Shown here piece by piece: positions 7,987 to 15,965 of a stretch of 35,857 nt of DNA. This stretch comes from an uncultured Elioraea sp. (GTDB lineage: Bacteria > Pseudomonadota > Alphaproteobacteria > Acetobacterales > Acetobacteraceae), in contig CALFVI010000070.1 of NCBI GenBank assembly GCA_937928775.1, forward strand, positions 1 through 35,857. Reading direction: 5' to 3'. How positions within the stretch are numbered: position 1 is the stretch's first letter; each line of letters starts with the position of its first letter. Made by a program: the position numbers and the translations under genes. The notes beneath the pieces were generated by a model that saw only the letters and a list, made by a program, of their open reading frames with translations, ran no database searches and had not been told where the DNA came from.

Positions 7987-8373
7987 ATGAAACTGTCCCT
8001 GAGCGTCCTTGTCGCTGCCCTCGTTGTTGCCACGGCGGCCCGTGCCGAAGGCGACCCCGCCGCCGGCCAGCGCGTGTTCAACCAGTGCCGCGCCTGCCAC
8101 ACCGTCGACCAGGGCGGGCGCAACGGTGTGGGCCCCAACCTCTATGGCGTAGTCGGCCGCAGAGCTGGGCAGCGCGAGGGCTTCCGCTATTCCGCCAACA
8201 TGCAGGAACTCGCCAGCACCGGCTTCACCTGGACCGAGGAGAACCTGCGCAAGTATCTCGCCAATCCCAAGGACGTCCTGCCCAAGGGGTCGATGTCGTT
8301 CGTCGGTTTGAAAAACCCGCAGCAGATCGAGGACGTGATCGCCTTCCTCAAGCAGAACGGTCCGAAAGGCTGA
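7987..8373 (+). CDS. Periplasmic class I cytochrome c (cytochrome c2/c550 type)
   Basis: A 128-residue cytochrome. A signal peptide (MKLSLSVLVAALVVATAARA) is followed by the haem motif CRACH at residues 34-38, then VGPNLYGVVGRRAG, the methionine ligand region LPKGSMSFVG and a C-terminal helix (IEDVIAFLKQ). This is a soluble electron carrier of mitochondrial-cytochrome-c type. Its place divergent from soxE and beside sox accessory genes suggests it takes electrons from SoxCD or SoxEF, which is inference. The start at 7987 gives a clean signal peptide; an in-frame ATG at 7957 has a slightly better ribosome site and remains possible. Confidence 0.92.
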   Translation: MKLSLSVLVAALVVATAARAEGDPAAGQRVFNQCRACHTVDQGGRNGVGPNLYGVVGRRAGQREGFRYSANMQELASTGFTWTEENLRKYLANPKDVLPKGSMSFVGLKNPQQIEDVIAFLKQNGPKG

Positions 8374-8378
8374 ACCAT

Positions 8379-8759
8379 ATGCGGCGCCGCCTGCTCGTCG
8401 CCGGGGTTCTCGCTCTCGCAGCGGGTCCGGTTCAGGGTGAAGGCGGCGCCGCCCTCGTCCTGTTCGAACGTCACGACTGTCCCTATTGCCGGCGCTGGCT
8501 TCGCGAAGTCGGTCCAGGATGGAATGCCTCCGACCTCGGCCGCCGCGCTCCGCTCCGTCGCGTTGACCTCGGCCAAGGCCCGCTGCCACCCGATCTCGCC
8601 TTCCTGCGCGGTACGGTCTTCACGCCGACCTTCGTGCTGGTGAAGGATGGGCGGGAGATCGGCCGCATCATCGGCTACCAGGGCGAGGTGTTGTTCTGGC
8701 AGGCGGCCGAGGCCTTGGTCGCGAAACTGGACGAAACAACGGAGGAAGCACGGCCATGA
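8379..8759 (+). CDS. SoxS-like periplasmic thioredoxin
   Basis: A 126-residue exported thioredoxin-fold protein. It has a short signal peptide (LLVAGVLALAAGPVQG), the redox motif CPYC at residues 34-37 in FERHDCPYCRRW, and a cis-proline region VFTPTFVLVKDG. Small periplasmic thiol-disulfide proteins of this type in sox clusters (SoxS in Paracoccus) keep SoxY active by reducing disulfides. I call it SoxS-like from length, motif and context. It begins five bases after the upstream cytochrome stop, and its stop overlaps the start of the next gene (ATGA), so the three genes form one operon. Confidence 0.8.
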   Translation: MRRRLLVAGVLALAAGPVQGEGGAALVLFERHDCPYCRRWLREVGPGWNASDLGRRAPLRRVDLGQGPLPPDLAFLRGTVFTPTFVLVKDGREIGRIIGYQGEVLFWQAAEALVAKLDETTEEARP

Positions 8760-9262
8760 CAAAGACGACCCTTCTCGCGACGGCGATCATGGCGGTGGCG
8801 ATGGCGGGCAGTGGGGTGCGCGCCGCCACCGATGACTTCACCACCTTCCGCGTGATGACGCCCGAACTCGCCCTTGACCTTGCCCTCGCCGCGCTGAAGG
8901 ACTGCCGCGCCCGCGGCTACCAGGTGGCGGTGGCGGTGACGGATCGTTTCGGCCTCGTCCAAGTCGTGCTGCGTGACCGGCTTGCCGGCCAACACACGCC
9001 GGACACGGCGGTGGGCAAAGCGCGCACAGCAGTCAGTTTCCGCTCCGACACCCTCACCCTCGCCGAAGTGACGGAAGCAGGCCAACTCAACTCGGGCATC
9101 CGCCACCTGCCGGGATTCGTCTTCCTCGGCGGCGGCGTTCCGGTCGAGGCGGGCGGCACGATCGTCGGCGGCATCGGCATCTCCGGCGCACCCGGCGGGG
9201 CCGAGGACGATGCCTGCGCCAAGGCGGGGATCAAGGCGGTCGAGGACCGCTTGCTGATGTGA
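8756..9262 (+). CDS. GlcG/HbpS-like exported protein
   Basis: A 168-residue protein with an N-terminal signal peptide (LLATAIMAVAMAGSGVRA). A GlcG/HbpS-type domain follows, seen in LALAALKDCRARGYQVAVAVTDRFG, a middle region with KARTAVSF, the glycine-rich FLGGGVPVEAGGTIVGGIGISG, and ACAKAGIKAVEDRL at the end. Relatives bind haem or are encoded beside glycolate oxidase; the role here is not known. The start overlaps the preceding thioredoxin stop by four bases, so it is translationally coupled to the sox accessory operon. A haem-related or sulfur-stress role is only inference. Confidence 0.85.
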   Translation: MTKTTLLATAIMAVAMAGSGVRAATDDFTTFRVMTPELALDLALAALKDCRARGYQVAVAVTDRFGLVQVVLRDRLAGQHTPDTAVGKARTAVSFRSDTLTLAEVTEAGQLNSGIRHLPGFVFLGGGVPVEAGGTIVGGIGISGAPGGAEDDACAKAGIKAVEDRLLM

Positions 9263-9275
9263 GGCCAGAGCGGCT

Positions 9276-9294
9276 TGCGCGTTGAGAACGCGCA
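9276..9294 (+). terminator. Perfect 8-bp hairpin after the cytochrome/thioredoxin/GlcG operon
   Basis: TGCGCGTT (9276-9283), loop GAG, then AACGCGCA (9287-9294) form a perfect stem starting 13 bases after the stop codon at 9262. No T-tract follows, so it is either a weak intrinsic terminator or a 3'-end stabiliser. Confidence 0.45.
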
Positions 9295-9682
9295 GCTTGG
9301 AACGAGGAGACGAGGGTCGGCCGACGCGGCAAGGCGCGATCGCGAAAGAAGCGAACGTCGCGCCCGCATCCGCACTGCCGTGCAGGGGGGTGACACGACG
9401 CCCTGCATGCCGCACGCGCGCTGGCGCAAACACGCTGATCCCGCAACACCCGGCACGCCGCAAGCGGCGCGACCGTGCCGAGATTACGTCCCGCTGCCAG
9501 AAGGGCGGGCGATGCATCGCCGCAATCAGGCGGCGCGTGCACAGCCTGGACCCTGCAGATGACCCCATCAGAGGCACGTGACGCGGGATCTCGCGGTCGC
9601 CCACGACGGCGGGCGAAGGTGGGGCCGCCGCTGAGGGGCCCGCGCGACCCGACGTCGATCCGCTCGCGGCGTCGGTCGAAGT

Positions 9683-9697
9683 CTGCACCTGGTGCAG
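9683..9697. promoter_or_regulatory. 15-bp palindrome upstream of arsR, candidate operator
   Basis: CTGCACC-T-GGTGCAG is a perfect 7-bp inverted repeat with a single central base, about 57 bases before the arsR start codon. ArsR-type repressors bind palindromes over their own promoters. Position and symmetry fit, but the base sequence is not a site I recognise. Confidence 0.35.
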
Positions 9698-9729
9698 GCC
9701 TGACCCGCCGGGAAACGGCTTTCATGCAC

Positions 9730-9745
9730 ATGCGGATGAGCGCAT
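9730..9745. promoter_or_regulatory. Short inverted repeat next to the arsR start
   Basis: ATGCG-N6-CGCAT lies 9 bases before the arsR start codon. It may be a repressor half-site pair or chance. The symmetry is only 5 bp. Confidence 0.2.
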
Positions 9746-9754
9746 TCTTGGAGC

Positions 9755-10051
9755 ATGGAAACGCTCACCCTTCTGGCCAGCCTCGCCGACCCGATGCGCC
9801 TTGCCGTGCTGCATCTGCTGCGGGACGGGCGGGAACACTGCGTCTGCGACCTGATGCGACGCCTCGGCGCCACGCAGTCCCGCATGTCGCGCCACATGCA
9901 GGTGCTGCGGGCGGCCGGGCTGGTCACGGCGCGGCGCGACGCGCAGTGGGTGCGCTATCGGCTGAACCCTGGCCTGCCTGCCCCTGTGCGCCGGCTGGTC
10001 GAGGCCGTGCTTGATCTTCCCCCTCCGGCCGAGCGGAGCATCGCCGCATGA
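9755..10051 (+). CDS. ArsR-family repressor with CVC metal-binding motif
   Basis: A 98-residue winged helix-turn-helix repressor. The motif CVCDL at residues 29-33 is the As(III)/Sb(III)-binding arrangement of classical ArsR. The recognition helix follows (GATQSRMSRHMQVLRAAGLV), then the wing (RRDAQWVRYRLNP). A purine-rich GGAG stands unusually close to the ATG at 9755, so initiation may be weak or leaderless. It overlaps the permease gene by ATGA and presumably represses the three-gene operon. SoxR of sox clusters is also an ArsR-family protein, so a sulfur-responsive role cannot be excluded, but the CVC motif and the partner genes favour a metalloid signal. Confidence 0.88.
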   Translation: METLTLLASLADPMRLAVLHLLRDGREHCVCDLMRRLGATQSRMSRHMQVLRAAGLVTARRDAQWVRYRLNPGLPAPVRRLVEAVLDLPPPAERSIAA

Positions 10052-11097
10052 GCGTCAGAACCGAAGCGCCGCGCGCGCCAGGCACTCTGGTCTGGGTGGG
10101 CGGCGTTGCCGCGGGGCTCTCGGTTTGGACGCTCCTCTACAGCCAGCTTGTTCCCTTCTCGGAATGGGCCGTGTCTCTCCTGCCGCTCGAGCGACACAGC
10201 CATCTCGGCGAAGCGATCGCCTTCTTCCTCTACGATGTGCCGAAGGTTCTGCTGCTGCTCACGCTGGTGGTGTTCGCGATGGGCGTGGTGCGCACCTTCT
10301 TCTCGCCCGAACGCACGCGCTCTCTGCTGGCCGGCCGGCGCGAGGGCGTGGGCAACGCGATGGCGGCCTTGCTCGGCATTGTCACACCCTTCTGCTCCTG
10401 TTCGGCGGTGCCGCTCTTCATCGGCTTCGTCTCGGCCGGCGTCCCGCTCGGCGTCACCTTCTCCTTCCTGATCGCCGCGCCGATGGTGAACGAGGTGGCC
10501 CTCGGGCTGCTGTTCGCCCTGTTGGGATGGCAGGTGGCGCTGACCTATCTCGCTTTCGGGCTTGGCGTTGCCATCGTCGCCGGCTGGATCATCGGCACGT
10601 TCAGGCTCGAATCCTGGCTGGAGCCCTGGGTGCTGCAGATCCACGCCGGCGCTGCGGGGCCGGCAGAGGGTGTCCTGACCTGGGCAGAGCGCATCCGCGC
10701 CGGCCTCGAGGCGGTGCGCGAGATCGTCGGCCGCGTCTGGTACTGGATCATCGCCGGCATCGCTGCGGGCGCGCTGATCCACGGCTTCGCACCTGAGGAC
10801 CTGCTCGCCTCCATCATGGGCAAGGACGCGTGGTGGTCGGTGCCAGCCGCAGTCATCATCGGCATTCCGCTCTATTCCAACGCCGCCGGCATCATCCCGG
10901 TGGTCGAGGCGCTGCTGGGAAAGGGGGCCGCGCTCGGCACCGTGCTCGCGTTCATGATGAGCGTCACCGCCCTGTCGCTGCCGGAGATGATCATCCTGCG
11001 CAAGGTGCTGTCCGTGAAGCTGATCGCGGTGTTCGTCGCCATCGTCGGCGCAGGCATTCTGGCCGTTGGCTTCCTGTTCAACCTCCTATTCGCCTGA
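10048..11097 (+). CDS. ArsP/YraQ-like permease (DUF318 family)
   Basis: A 349-residue inner-membrane protein with about eight to ten hydrophobic segments. The family signature TPFCSCSAVPLFIGF (Cys116, Cys118) is followed by GVPLGVTFSFLIAAPMVNEVA. In the second half, PLYSNAAGIIPVVEALLGKG and MSVTALSLPEMIILRKVL mirror the first half. Members such as ArsP export trivalent organoarsenicals. Others sit with ArsR regulators and small thioredoxins and have unknown substrates. It is encoded between such a regulator (ATGA overlap) and such a thioredoxin (13-bp gap), which supports metalloid efflux. The exact substrate is uncertain. Confidence 0.85.
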   Translation: MSVRTEAPRAPGTLVWVGGVAAGLSVWTLLYSQLVPFSEWAVSLLPLERHSHLGEAIAFFLYDVPKVLLLLTLVVFAMGVVRTFFSPERTRSLLAGRREGVGNAMAALLGIVTPFCSCSAVPLFIGFVSAGVPLGVTFSFLIAAPMVNEVALGLLFALLGWQVALTYLAFGLGVAIVAGWIIGTFRLESWLEPWVLQIHAGAAGPAEGVLTWAERIRAGLEAVREIVGRVWYWIIAGIAAGALIHGFAPEDLLASIMGKDAWWSVPAAVIIGIPLYSNAAGIIPVVEALLGKGAALGTVLAFMMSVTALSLPEMIILRKVLSVKLIAVFVAIVGAGILAVGFLFNLLFA

Positions 11098-11110
11098 AGG
11101 AGCGCGTGCG

Positions 11111-11344
11111 ATGAAGGACGTGAAGGTGCTTGGCCCCGGTTGCGCGAGGTGCAAAGCGACCGCCGAGGTGATCGCCGCCGTCGCGAAGGAAACCGGGGCC
11201 GAGATCGCGCTCGGCAAGGTCGAGGACATGCGCGAGATCGTCGCCTACGGCGTCATGTCCACCCCTGCGGTGGTCGTGGACGGGACGGTGGTGCACGCAG
11301 GCTCCGTGCCAGAACGCGCCATGGTCGAGAAATGGCTGAAATGA
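11111..11344 (+). CDS. Small thioredoxin-family redox protein
   Basis: A 77-residue cytosolic thioredoxin-like protein with the motif GCARC (Cys11, Cys14), the cis-proline segment VMSTPAVVVDG and a short C-terminal helix. Such mini-thioredoxins (TM0996 type) regularly accompany ArsR-regulated permeases of the preceding family. They may present or reduce the substrate, though this is not proven. ATG 11111 is preceded by AAGGAG at normal spacing. It is the last gene of the arsR-permease operon. Confidence 0.88.
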   Translation: MKDVKVLGPGCARCKATAEVIAAVAKETGAEIALGKVEDMREIVAYGVMSTPAVVVDGTVVHAGSVPERAMVEKWLK

Positions 11345-11360
11345 GCGCGACTGCAAAGAA

Positions 11361-11386
11361 GGACCTGCCCTAAAGGCGCGAGGTCC
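11361..11386 (+). terminator. Hairpin after the arsR-permease-thioredoxin operon
   Basis: GGACCT (11361-11366) pairs with AGGTCC (11381-11386), and inside it GCC pairs with GGC around a CTAAA loop, with a three-base bulge. It begins 17 bases after the last stop codon. No T-tract follows, so it is a possible intrinsic terminator or a processing hairpin. Confidence 0.4.
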
Positions 11387-11773
11387 GCCCCACCACAGCC
11401 CGTCGGCCGTTCGCCGAAGGCGCGCTGGCGGTGGATGTGCGCGCAGCAGACGAGGCCGCCCGCCTTGCTTTCGCCAACTGCGGGTCGCGGAACATCCCGC
11501 TCCGTGCATTCGCGCGGCCGCCCGGGGCGAAGTCCTGCGACCGATCATCGATGCCCAGCATGTCGAGGCGCATCGCACGGCGGCGCGCCTCTGCAAAATC
11601 TGCCGCGCCATGCCGCCACGGCCGCAGCGAGGCCGGGCCGAACGCGGCTCTGCCCGCCGTCTGCGACGAAGGCACCCGACTGCTCCCGGGGAAATGCGGG
11701 TGATCCTGGCCCACCCACACCGATCGCGCCATCGCCGCCGCCCCTTCCCCGGCTCGACCCTCGAGGCCTGAGC
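11387..11773. other. Gene-free stretch between the thioredoxin and DsrE-like genes
   Basis: About 390 bp between convergent genes. Open frames on both strands (for example 11431-11703 plus, 11370-11732 minus) show no recognised domain and have the basic, proline-rich composition of shadow frames. It may be decayed coding sequence; no family could be identified. Confidence 0.55.
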
Positions 11774-12232
11774 CTAGGGCTTGAGGTGCACCCAGCCCGC
11801 CAGCACCTTCTCCACGATCTCGGGCAGGCCGTTCTTCACCACCTCGACCCCCTCCAGCAGGTCGTCGTGCGGGCGGCCCATGCTCTCGAGCGTGTTGCCG
11901 CAGGCGATGAAGGTGATGTCGTAAGCACGGAGCGAGGCCACCCGTTCCGCCACTTGGCTGTCGCCCTTCAGCACATGGCGCACCCCTGGGCCATAGAGCA
12001 CGATCGCGAGTTCCACCCGGTCTGGCCCATAGAACTCCTGGATGTTGATCACGTTGGAGAACACCGCGTTGGCGCGCGCGGGGTCGGCTTCGGCAAGGGA
12101 GACGACGATGCGCCGCGGCGAATCGATGCTCGGCTTGGGGTCGGCAAGTTCGGTCTCACGCTCGCGCGCTGCCGCCGCGGGAGACGCGATCAGCAGGGCG
12201 AGGGCGATCAACACTGCGCGCTTCATGGCCAT
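11774..12232 (-). CDS. Periplasmic DsrE-like protein
   Basis: A 152-residue exported protein. The signal peptide (AVLIALALLIASPAAAA) is followed by a DsrE/DsrF-like domain: RIVVSLAEADPARANAVFSNVINIQEFYG, VELAIVLYGPGVRHVL, and a Cys in ITFIACGNTL where family members carry the conserved sulfur-relay Cys. Exported DsrE-like proteins are frequent in or near sox clusters and may handle sulfane sulfur. ATG 12232 has GAGGGGAAGG upstream; ATG 12226 is an almost equal alternative. It is divergent from soxW with about 80 bp between, so the two may share a control region. Confidence 0.85.
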   Translation of the reverse strand: MAMKRAVLIALALLIASPAAAARERETELADPKPSIDSPRRIVVSLAEADPARANAVFSNVINIQEFYGPDRVELAIVLYGPGVRHVLKGDSQVAERVASLRAYDITFIACGNTLESMGRPHDDLLEGVEVVKNGLPEIVEKVLAGWVHLKP

Positions 12233-12311
12233 CCTTCCCCTCTCCGTGACGGCGGTGGATTGAACCGCCTCCTCTCGCTTGCCATCATCGTGAACAGAGA
12301 GGGAGGGGTCG

Positions 12312-12890
12312 ATGCCGAACACCCGCCGCAGCCTGCTCGCTGCACCACTCCTCGCCGGCGCCGGCCTGCTGGCCCCCGGCATGCTGCGCCCCGAGCCCGT
12401 GCGCACCGATCATGGCTGGACCCAGTCCTGGTTCCTCGACACCTTCCTTCGCCTGCCCGAGGACCTCGCCGAGGCCCGCGCGAATGGTAAGCGATTCGCG
12501 GTCGTGTTCGACCAGAGGGGCTGCCCCTACTGCGTCGAAATGCACACCGTGCATCTGGTCGACCCCGCGATCGCCACCTACGTGCGAGAACGCTTCGCCC
12601 TAGTCCAGCTCGACCTGCATGGATCGCGCGAAGTGCAGGACTTCGATGGGGCGACGATGGAAGAGCGGGCCTTGGCACGGCGCTGGAGGGTGCGCTTCAC
12701 GCCCACCATCGTCTTCTTCCCCGACACTGACAAACTGCCGACGGCGCCAGGGCACGAGCTCGAGGTCGCGCGCATGCACGGGCTTCTCAAGCCCGACCAG
12801 TTCCTCGGCATGTTCCGCTACGTCGCCGAAAAAGCCTACGCCGACGGCACGCCCTTCACCGCCTGGTGGTCGCGCCGGTCGCGCACCTGA
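12312..12890 (+). CDS. soxW: SoxW-like periplasmic thioredoxin
   Basis: A 192-residue exported thioredoxin-fold protein. The leader (RRSLLAAPLLAGAGLLAPG) precedes a domain with FDQRGCPYCVEMH (Cys71, Cys74), a cis-proline region RFTPTIVFFPDTD and a C-terminal helix. It resembles SoxW and other DUF255/SoxW-type thioredoxins that take electrons from the SoxV membrane carrier. The soxV gene is convergent and ends 43 bp away. The GTCG-spaced GAGGGAGG before ATG 12312 is a good ribosome site. A two-thioredoxin set (SoxS-like and SoxW-like) with one SoxV is the same arrangement known in Paracoccus. Confidence 0.82.
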   Translation: MPNTRRSLLAAPLLAGAGLLAPGMLRPEPVRTDHGWTQSWFLDTFLRLPEDLAEARANGKRFAVVFDQRGCPYCVEMHTVHLVDPAIATYVRERFALVQLDLHGSREVQDFDGATMEERALARRWRVRFTPTIVFFPDTDKLPTAPGHELEVARMHGLLKPDQFLGMFRYVAEKAYADGTPFTAWWSRRSRT

Positions 12891-12932
12891 CGGGCCTCGC
12901 GCGGGCGACAAGCGGACCGCCGCTATCGCGCT

Positions 12933-13664
12933 TCAGCCGAGGCGGGAGAAAATCGGGAACGTTTCCAGAAGCCAGTTCCCGATCACGCTGAAAGTCCCGG
13001 TCATGATCATCACTCCGGTGACGACGAGAAGCCCCCCCACGGCGAGTTCGACGGCGCGGAAGTGGCGGCGCATGCGCTGCACGAAGCTGAGGAATTGCGA
13101 CGCGAACAGAGCGGCGAGCAGAAACGGCACGCCGATGCCGGCGGCATAGACCGCGAGCAGCGAAGCACCGTAGCCGATCGACTGCGAAGAGGCGGCGATG
13201 GTGAGAATCCCGGCGAGGACCGGCCCGACACAGGGCGTCCAGCCAAAGGCGAAGGCAAGGCCAACGACGTAGGCACCCAAAGGTCCCGTCGGCTTCCTCT
13301 CCACCTCGAAACGCCTCTCGCGATAGAGGAAACCAAGGCGCAAGAGACCGGCGAAATGCAGCCCGAACAGGATCAGCACCGCGCCGGCGACAAGGGCAAA
13401 CGTCTCCATGTGCTCGGCGAGAAGCCGCGAGATCGCACTCGCCGAAGCGCCGAGAGAGACGAACACCGTGGCGAAGCCGAGCACGAAGAAGAAGGCGGCC
13501 GAGACGACGCGCAGCCGATCCGCCTGCACCACCGTGCCGGCAGCGCCCGCTTGCAGAGTCACGCCGCCGATGAAGCCGAGATAGGGGATGACGAGCGGCA
13601 GCACGCAGGGCGAGAGGAAGGAGAGAATCCCCGCAACGAGAGCCGTGCCGTGGCCGACATCCAT
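12933..13664 (-). CDS. soxV: SoxV/CcdA-family thiol-disulfide transmembrane carrier
   Basis: A 243-residue inner-membrane protein with six hydrophobic helices. The paired CcdA motifs are SFLSPCVLPLVIPYLGFI near the N-terminus and GWTPCVGPVLAGIL in the second half, each with the redox Cys after a proline. Family members carry reducing equivalents from cytosolic thioredoxin to periplasmic thiol proteins. In sox clusters this feeds SoxW and SoxS and so keeps SoxYZ reduced. ATG 13664 gives a start right before the first helix; the ribosome site is weak. It lies 128 bp downstream of soxB on the same strand. Confidence 0.9.
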   Translation of the reverse strand: MDVGHGTALVAGILSFLSPCVLPLVIPYLGFIGGVTLQAGAAGTVVQADRLRVVSAAFFFVLGFATVFVSLGASASAISRLLAEHMETFALVAGAVLILFGLHFAGLLRLGFLYRERRFEVERKPTGPLGAYVVGLAFAFGWTPCVGPVLAGILTIAASSQSIGYGASLLAVYAAGIGVPFLLAALFASQFLSFVQRMRRHFRAVELAVGGLLVVTGVMIMTGTFSVIGNWLLETFPIFSRLG

Positions 13665-13792
13665 CGCGCGGCGCCTACCCTGCGCGCGCGACACGGGCCG
13701 CGCGTGGCGAATGCGACGCGCCGGTTGCCTCAGCTGCGTGTCGGGCGCATCGCTGCATCGGTCTTCACGCGAAGCGAGTGCGGCCCCGGCGA

Positions 13793-15481
13793 TCAGCTGC
13801 GCACGAGACGGATCGCCGTGTTCGGCTTCGGCGCCACCGTGCCGAGGCGGGCGATGTGCTTCTCCACCACCTCCCAAATCGGCGGGCCTTGCGTCCCCTC
13901 GTTCACCGAGGCCCAACCGGCGAGCACGTAGCGCTTCGTGGCCTCGAGCGGTTCGTTGCGGCGGAGGAGAACCATGTCGGTGATGCGCTGCCCGGCGGGC
14001 CGATCGACCTGGATGGTGAAGCCCAAGCCCCCGACACGGACCATGTCTCCGCCCTGCTGGTAGTAGGGGTCAGGGTTGAACAGGTTGTCGCAGACGTCCT
14101 CTAGGATCTCCTTCACCTGAGCGCCGGTGAATTCCATGCGCCAGGCGTTGGGATAGGTCATCGCCGTCTGTTCGTAGATGTGCTCCATGGTGATGGCGCT
14201 GCCGGGGAGAAGCGAAGGCCCCCAACGGAAGCCGGGCGAGAGGGCGATCTCGGCGTCGCGTTCGGCGACCAGCGCCTCGCAGATCAGATCATCCCAGGTA
14301 CCGTTCAGATTGCCGCGCCGGTAAAGCGTGGTTTCCGTATGCCCGACCACGCGCGTCAGCATTGCCTCGTGCGGCGCGCGCAGGCGCGCGATGGCCGCCG
14401 CCATGTCGGCATCGGGGCGGATCGCGTTGGCGAACACCGGGATCAGCGCGTGGCGGTAGGCCACCACCTTTCCGCCCCGCACCTCGAGGTCGAGCCGGTT
14501 GAGAAACTTGCCGTGCGCGCCAGCGGCGATCAGCAGCGTCTCTCCGACCTTGATCGGCTCTGGCGTGCAGTCATGGGTGTGCCCGACCAGCACCACGTCG
14601 ATCCCCCGCACGCGGGAGGCAAGCTTGCGATCGACCGCGAAGCCGTTGTGCGAGAGGAGGACCACCACCTCGGCGCCGTCGGCGCGCGCCTCCTCGACAC
14701 GTTTGGCGAGCTTCTCCTCCTGGATGCCGAAGCTCCAGTCGGGAATCAGCCAACGCGGGTTGGCGATCGGCGTGTAGGGGAAGGCTTGGCCGATCACTGC
14801 CACCTTCACTCCGCCGCGCTCGAACATCCTGGCGGGGGTGAAGACGTCCTCGTTCCATTCCGTATCTTGAACGTTGCCGGCAAGGAATGTGCAGCCCGCG
14901 GCCTCGGTCTGCTCGACAAGTTCCTTCACCCGCTTTGCCCCGTAGGTGAACTCCCAGTGCGCGGTCATCGCCTCGGGCTTGAGCAAACCCATCAGCTCGA
15001 CCATCGCCGCGCCAGCGGTGGCCAGCGCGACATAGCCGCCATGCCAGGTGTCCCCGCCATCCAGAAGCAGCGTCTGGTCGGGCCGTTCAGCGCGGATCGC
15101 CTTGACGAGTGTCGCGATGCGATCGAGCCCGCCCATCGGGCCGAAGACTTTGGCCAGGGTCTCGAAATCTTCGTGGCTGACCGCATGCGCCATCGCCGTG
15201 CCAGCGGCCAGGCGGAAATGTTCGCGCAGTGCGGCACCGGTGAGGAAGGGCGGGCGACCGCGGCCCTCGCCTACGCCCTCGTTCACCGAGGCCTCGCGGA
15301 AATACATCGGCAGCATCTGCCCGTGCAGGTCGGTCATGTGCAGGATGGTGACCTGGCCGAGCGGCTCAAAGCGCAGCAGATCGGCTTCGGTGAGCGTACC
15401 TTGCGCGGCGGCGCGCATGGCGGAGGGGCCAAGTGCAGCCAGAGCGCACGCTCCGGCCAACAGGTCGCGACGCGTGATCAT
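13793..15481 (-). CDS. soxB: SoxB, S-sulfocysteine thiosulfohydrolase
   Basis: A 562-residue periplasmic dinuclear manganese hydrolase of the 5'-nucleotidase superfamily. It removes the sulfonate from SoxY-bound intermediates as sulfate. The twin-arginine-like leader is ITRRDLLAGACALAALG. Metal-site motifs are visible: HMTDLHGQ (Asp51, His53), LLLDGGDTWHG, AGNVQD, LLSHNGFAVD and LVGHTHD. The C-terminal nucleotidase domain includes YEQTAMTYPNAWRMEFTG and the substrate-channel loop region. Length is normal. ATG 15481 has AGGACC upstream. It follows soxZ by 120 bp. Confidence 0.97.
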   Translation of the reverse strand: MITRRDLLAGACALAALGPSAMRAAAQGTLTEADLLRFEPLGQVTILHMTDLHGQMLPMYFREASVNEGVGEGRGRPPFLTGAALREHFRLAAGTAMAHAVSHEDFETLAKVFGPMGGLDRIATLVKAIRAERPDQTLLLDGGDTWHGGYVALATAGAAMVELMGLLKPEAMTAHWEFTYGAKRVKELVEQTEAAGCTFLAGNVQDTEWNEDVFTPARMFERGGVKVAVIGQAFPYTPIANPRWLIPDWSFGIQEEKLAKRVEEARADGAEVVVLLSHNGFAVDRKLASRVRGIDVVLVGHTHDCTPEPIKVGETLLIAAGAHGKFLNRLDLEVRGGKVVAYRHALIPVFANAIRPDADMAAAIARLRAPHEAMLTRVVGHTETTLYRRGNLNGTWDDLICEALVAERDAEIALSPGFRWGPSLLPGSAITMEHIYEQTAMTYPNAWRMEFTGAQVKEILEDVCDNLFNPDPYYQQGGDMVRVGGLGFTIQVDRPAGQRITDMVLLRRNEPLEATKRYVLAGWASVNEGTQGPPIWEVVEKHIARLGTVAPKPNTAIRLVRS

Positions 15482-15601
15482 CGGTCAGGTCCTGCACAGC
15501 GATGCGGGGGGTGACAACGGCCAGGGCGCGGCACGCGAAAGGCTTGCGCTGCCGCCCGTCGCCGCGGCGACGGGCGGCCGCAGAAGCGCACTGGGTGACG
15601 A

Positions 15602-15934
15602 TCAGCCGACCCGAAGTTCGGCCTTGGCAGTGGCGCGGGTGCCCGCGTCGTTGATCCAGGTGAACTCGAAGGTGCCTGCCTTCTCCGCCTTGAAGGCGAA
15701 AGCAATGTAGGGGTTGGCCGAAATCGCCGGGTGCAGGTCCATGCGGAACACCTCCTGCCCATCGAAGGTGGCGATGAAGGTCTTGATGATGTCACGCGGC
15801 ACCAGGTTGCCCGAGGAGTCGCGGCGCTGGCCGGTCTCCATCGGGTGCGAGATCAGGGTGCGGATCTCGATGATGTCGCCTGCCTTCACGTTGGAGGGAA
15901 GGCGAACGCGCGGCTGTCCGATCGGTGCTGCCAT
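15602..15934 (-). CDS. soxZ: SoxZ, sulfur-carrier complex subunit
   Basis: A 110-residue immunoglobulin-like protein that binds SoxY and scaffolds the other Sox enzymes. The family features are RVRLPSNVKAGDIIEIRTLISHPMETG, the central NLVPRDIIKTF, the pattern VFRMDLHPAISANPYIAFAF and the end FEFTWINDAG. There is no signal peptide; SoxZ is exported as a partner of SoxY. ATG 15934 has only a weak purine tract, and it lies 31 bp after the soxY stop, consistent with co-expression. Confidence 0.97.
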   Translation of the reverse strand: MAAPIGQPRVRLPSNVKAGDIIEIRTLISHPMETGQRRDSSGNLVPRDIIKTFIATFDGQEVFRMDLHPAISANPYIAFAFKAEKAGTFEFTWINDAGTRATAKAELRVG

Positions 15935-15965
15935 GGTCGTGTTCCCGTCTTGCTCGTTGGTCCGT

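Larger units (their letters stand above)
9295..9754. other. Gene-free stretch between the GlcG-like gene and arsR
   Basis: About 460 bp. Short open frames exist on both strands, but none has recognisable protein features; their composition is Arg/Pro/Ala-rich, as expected for shadow frames in GC-rich DNA. Two small inverted repeats just before arsR are listed separately. No RNA gene or mobile element was recognised. Confidence 0.6.

Noticed and set aside
9755-10051. Calling this ArsR-family gene soxR
   Set aside because: SoxR is also ArsR-family, but the CVC metal-binding motif and the permease/thioredoxin partners fit a metalloid repressor better. A sox role is left open in the findings.
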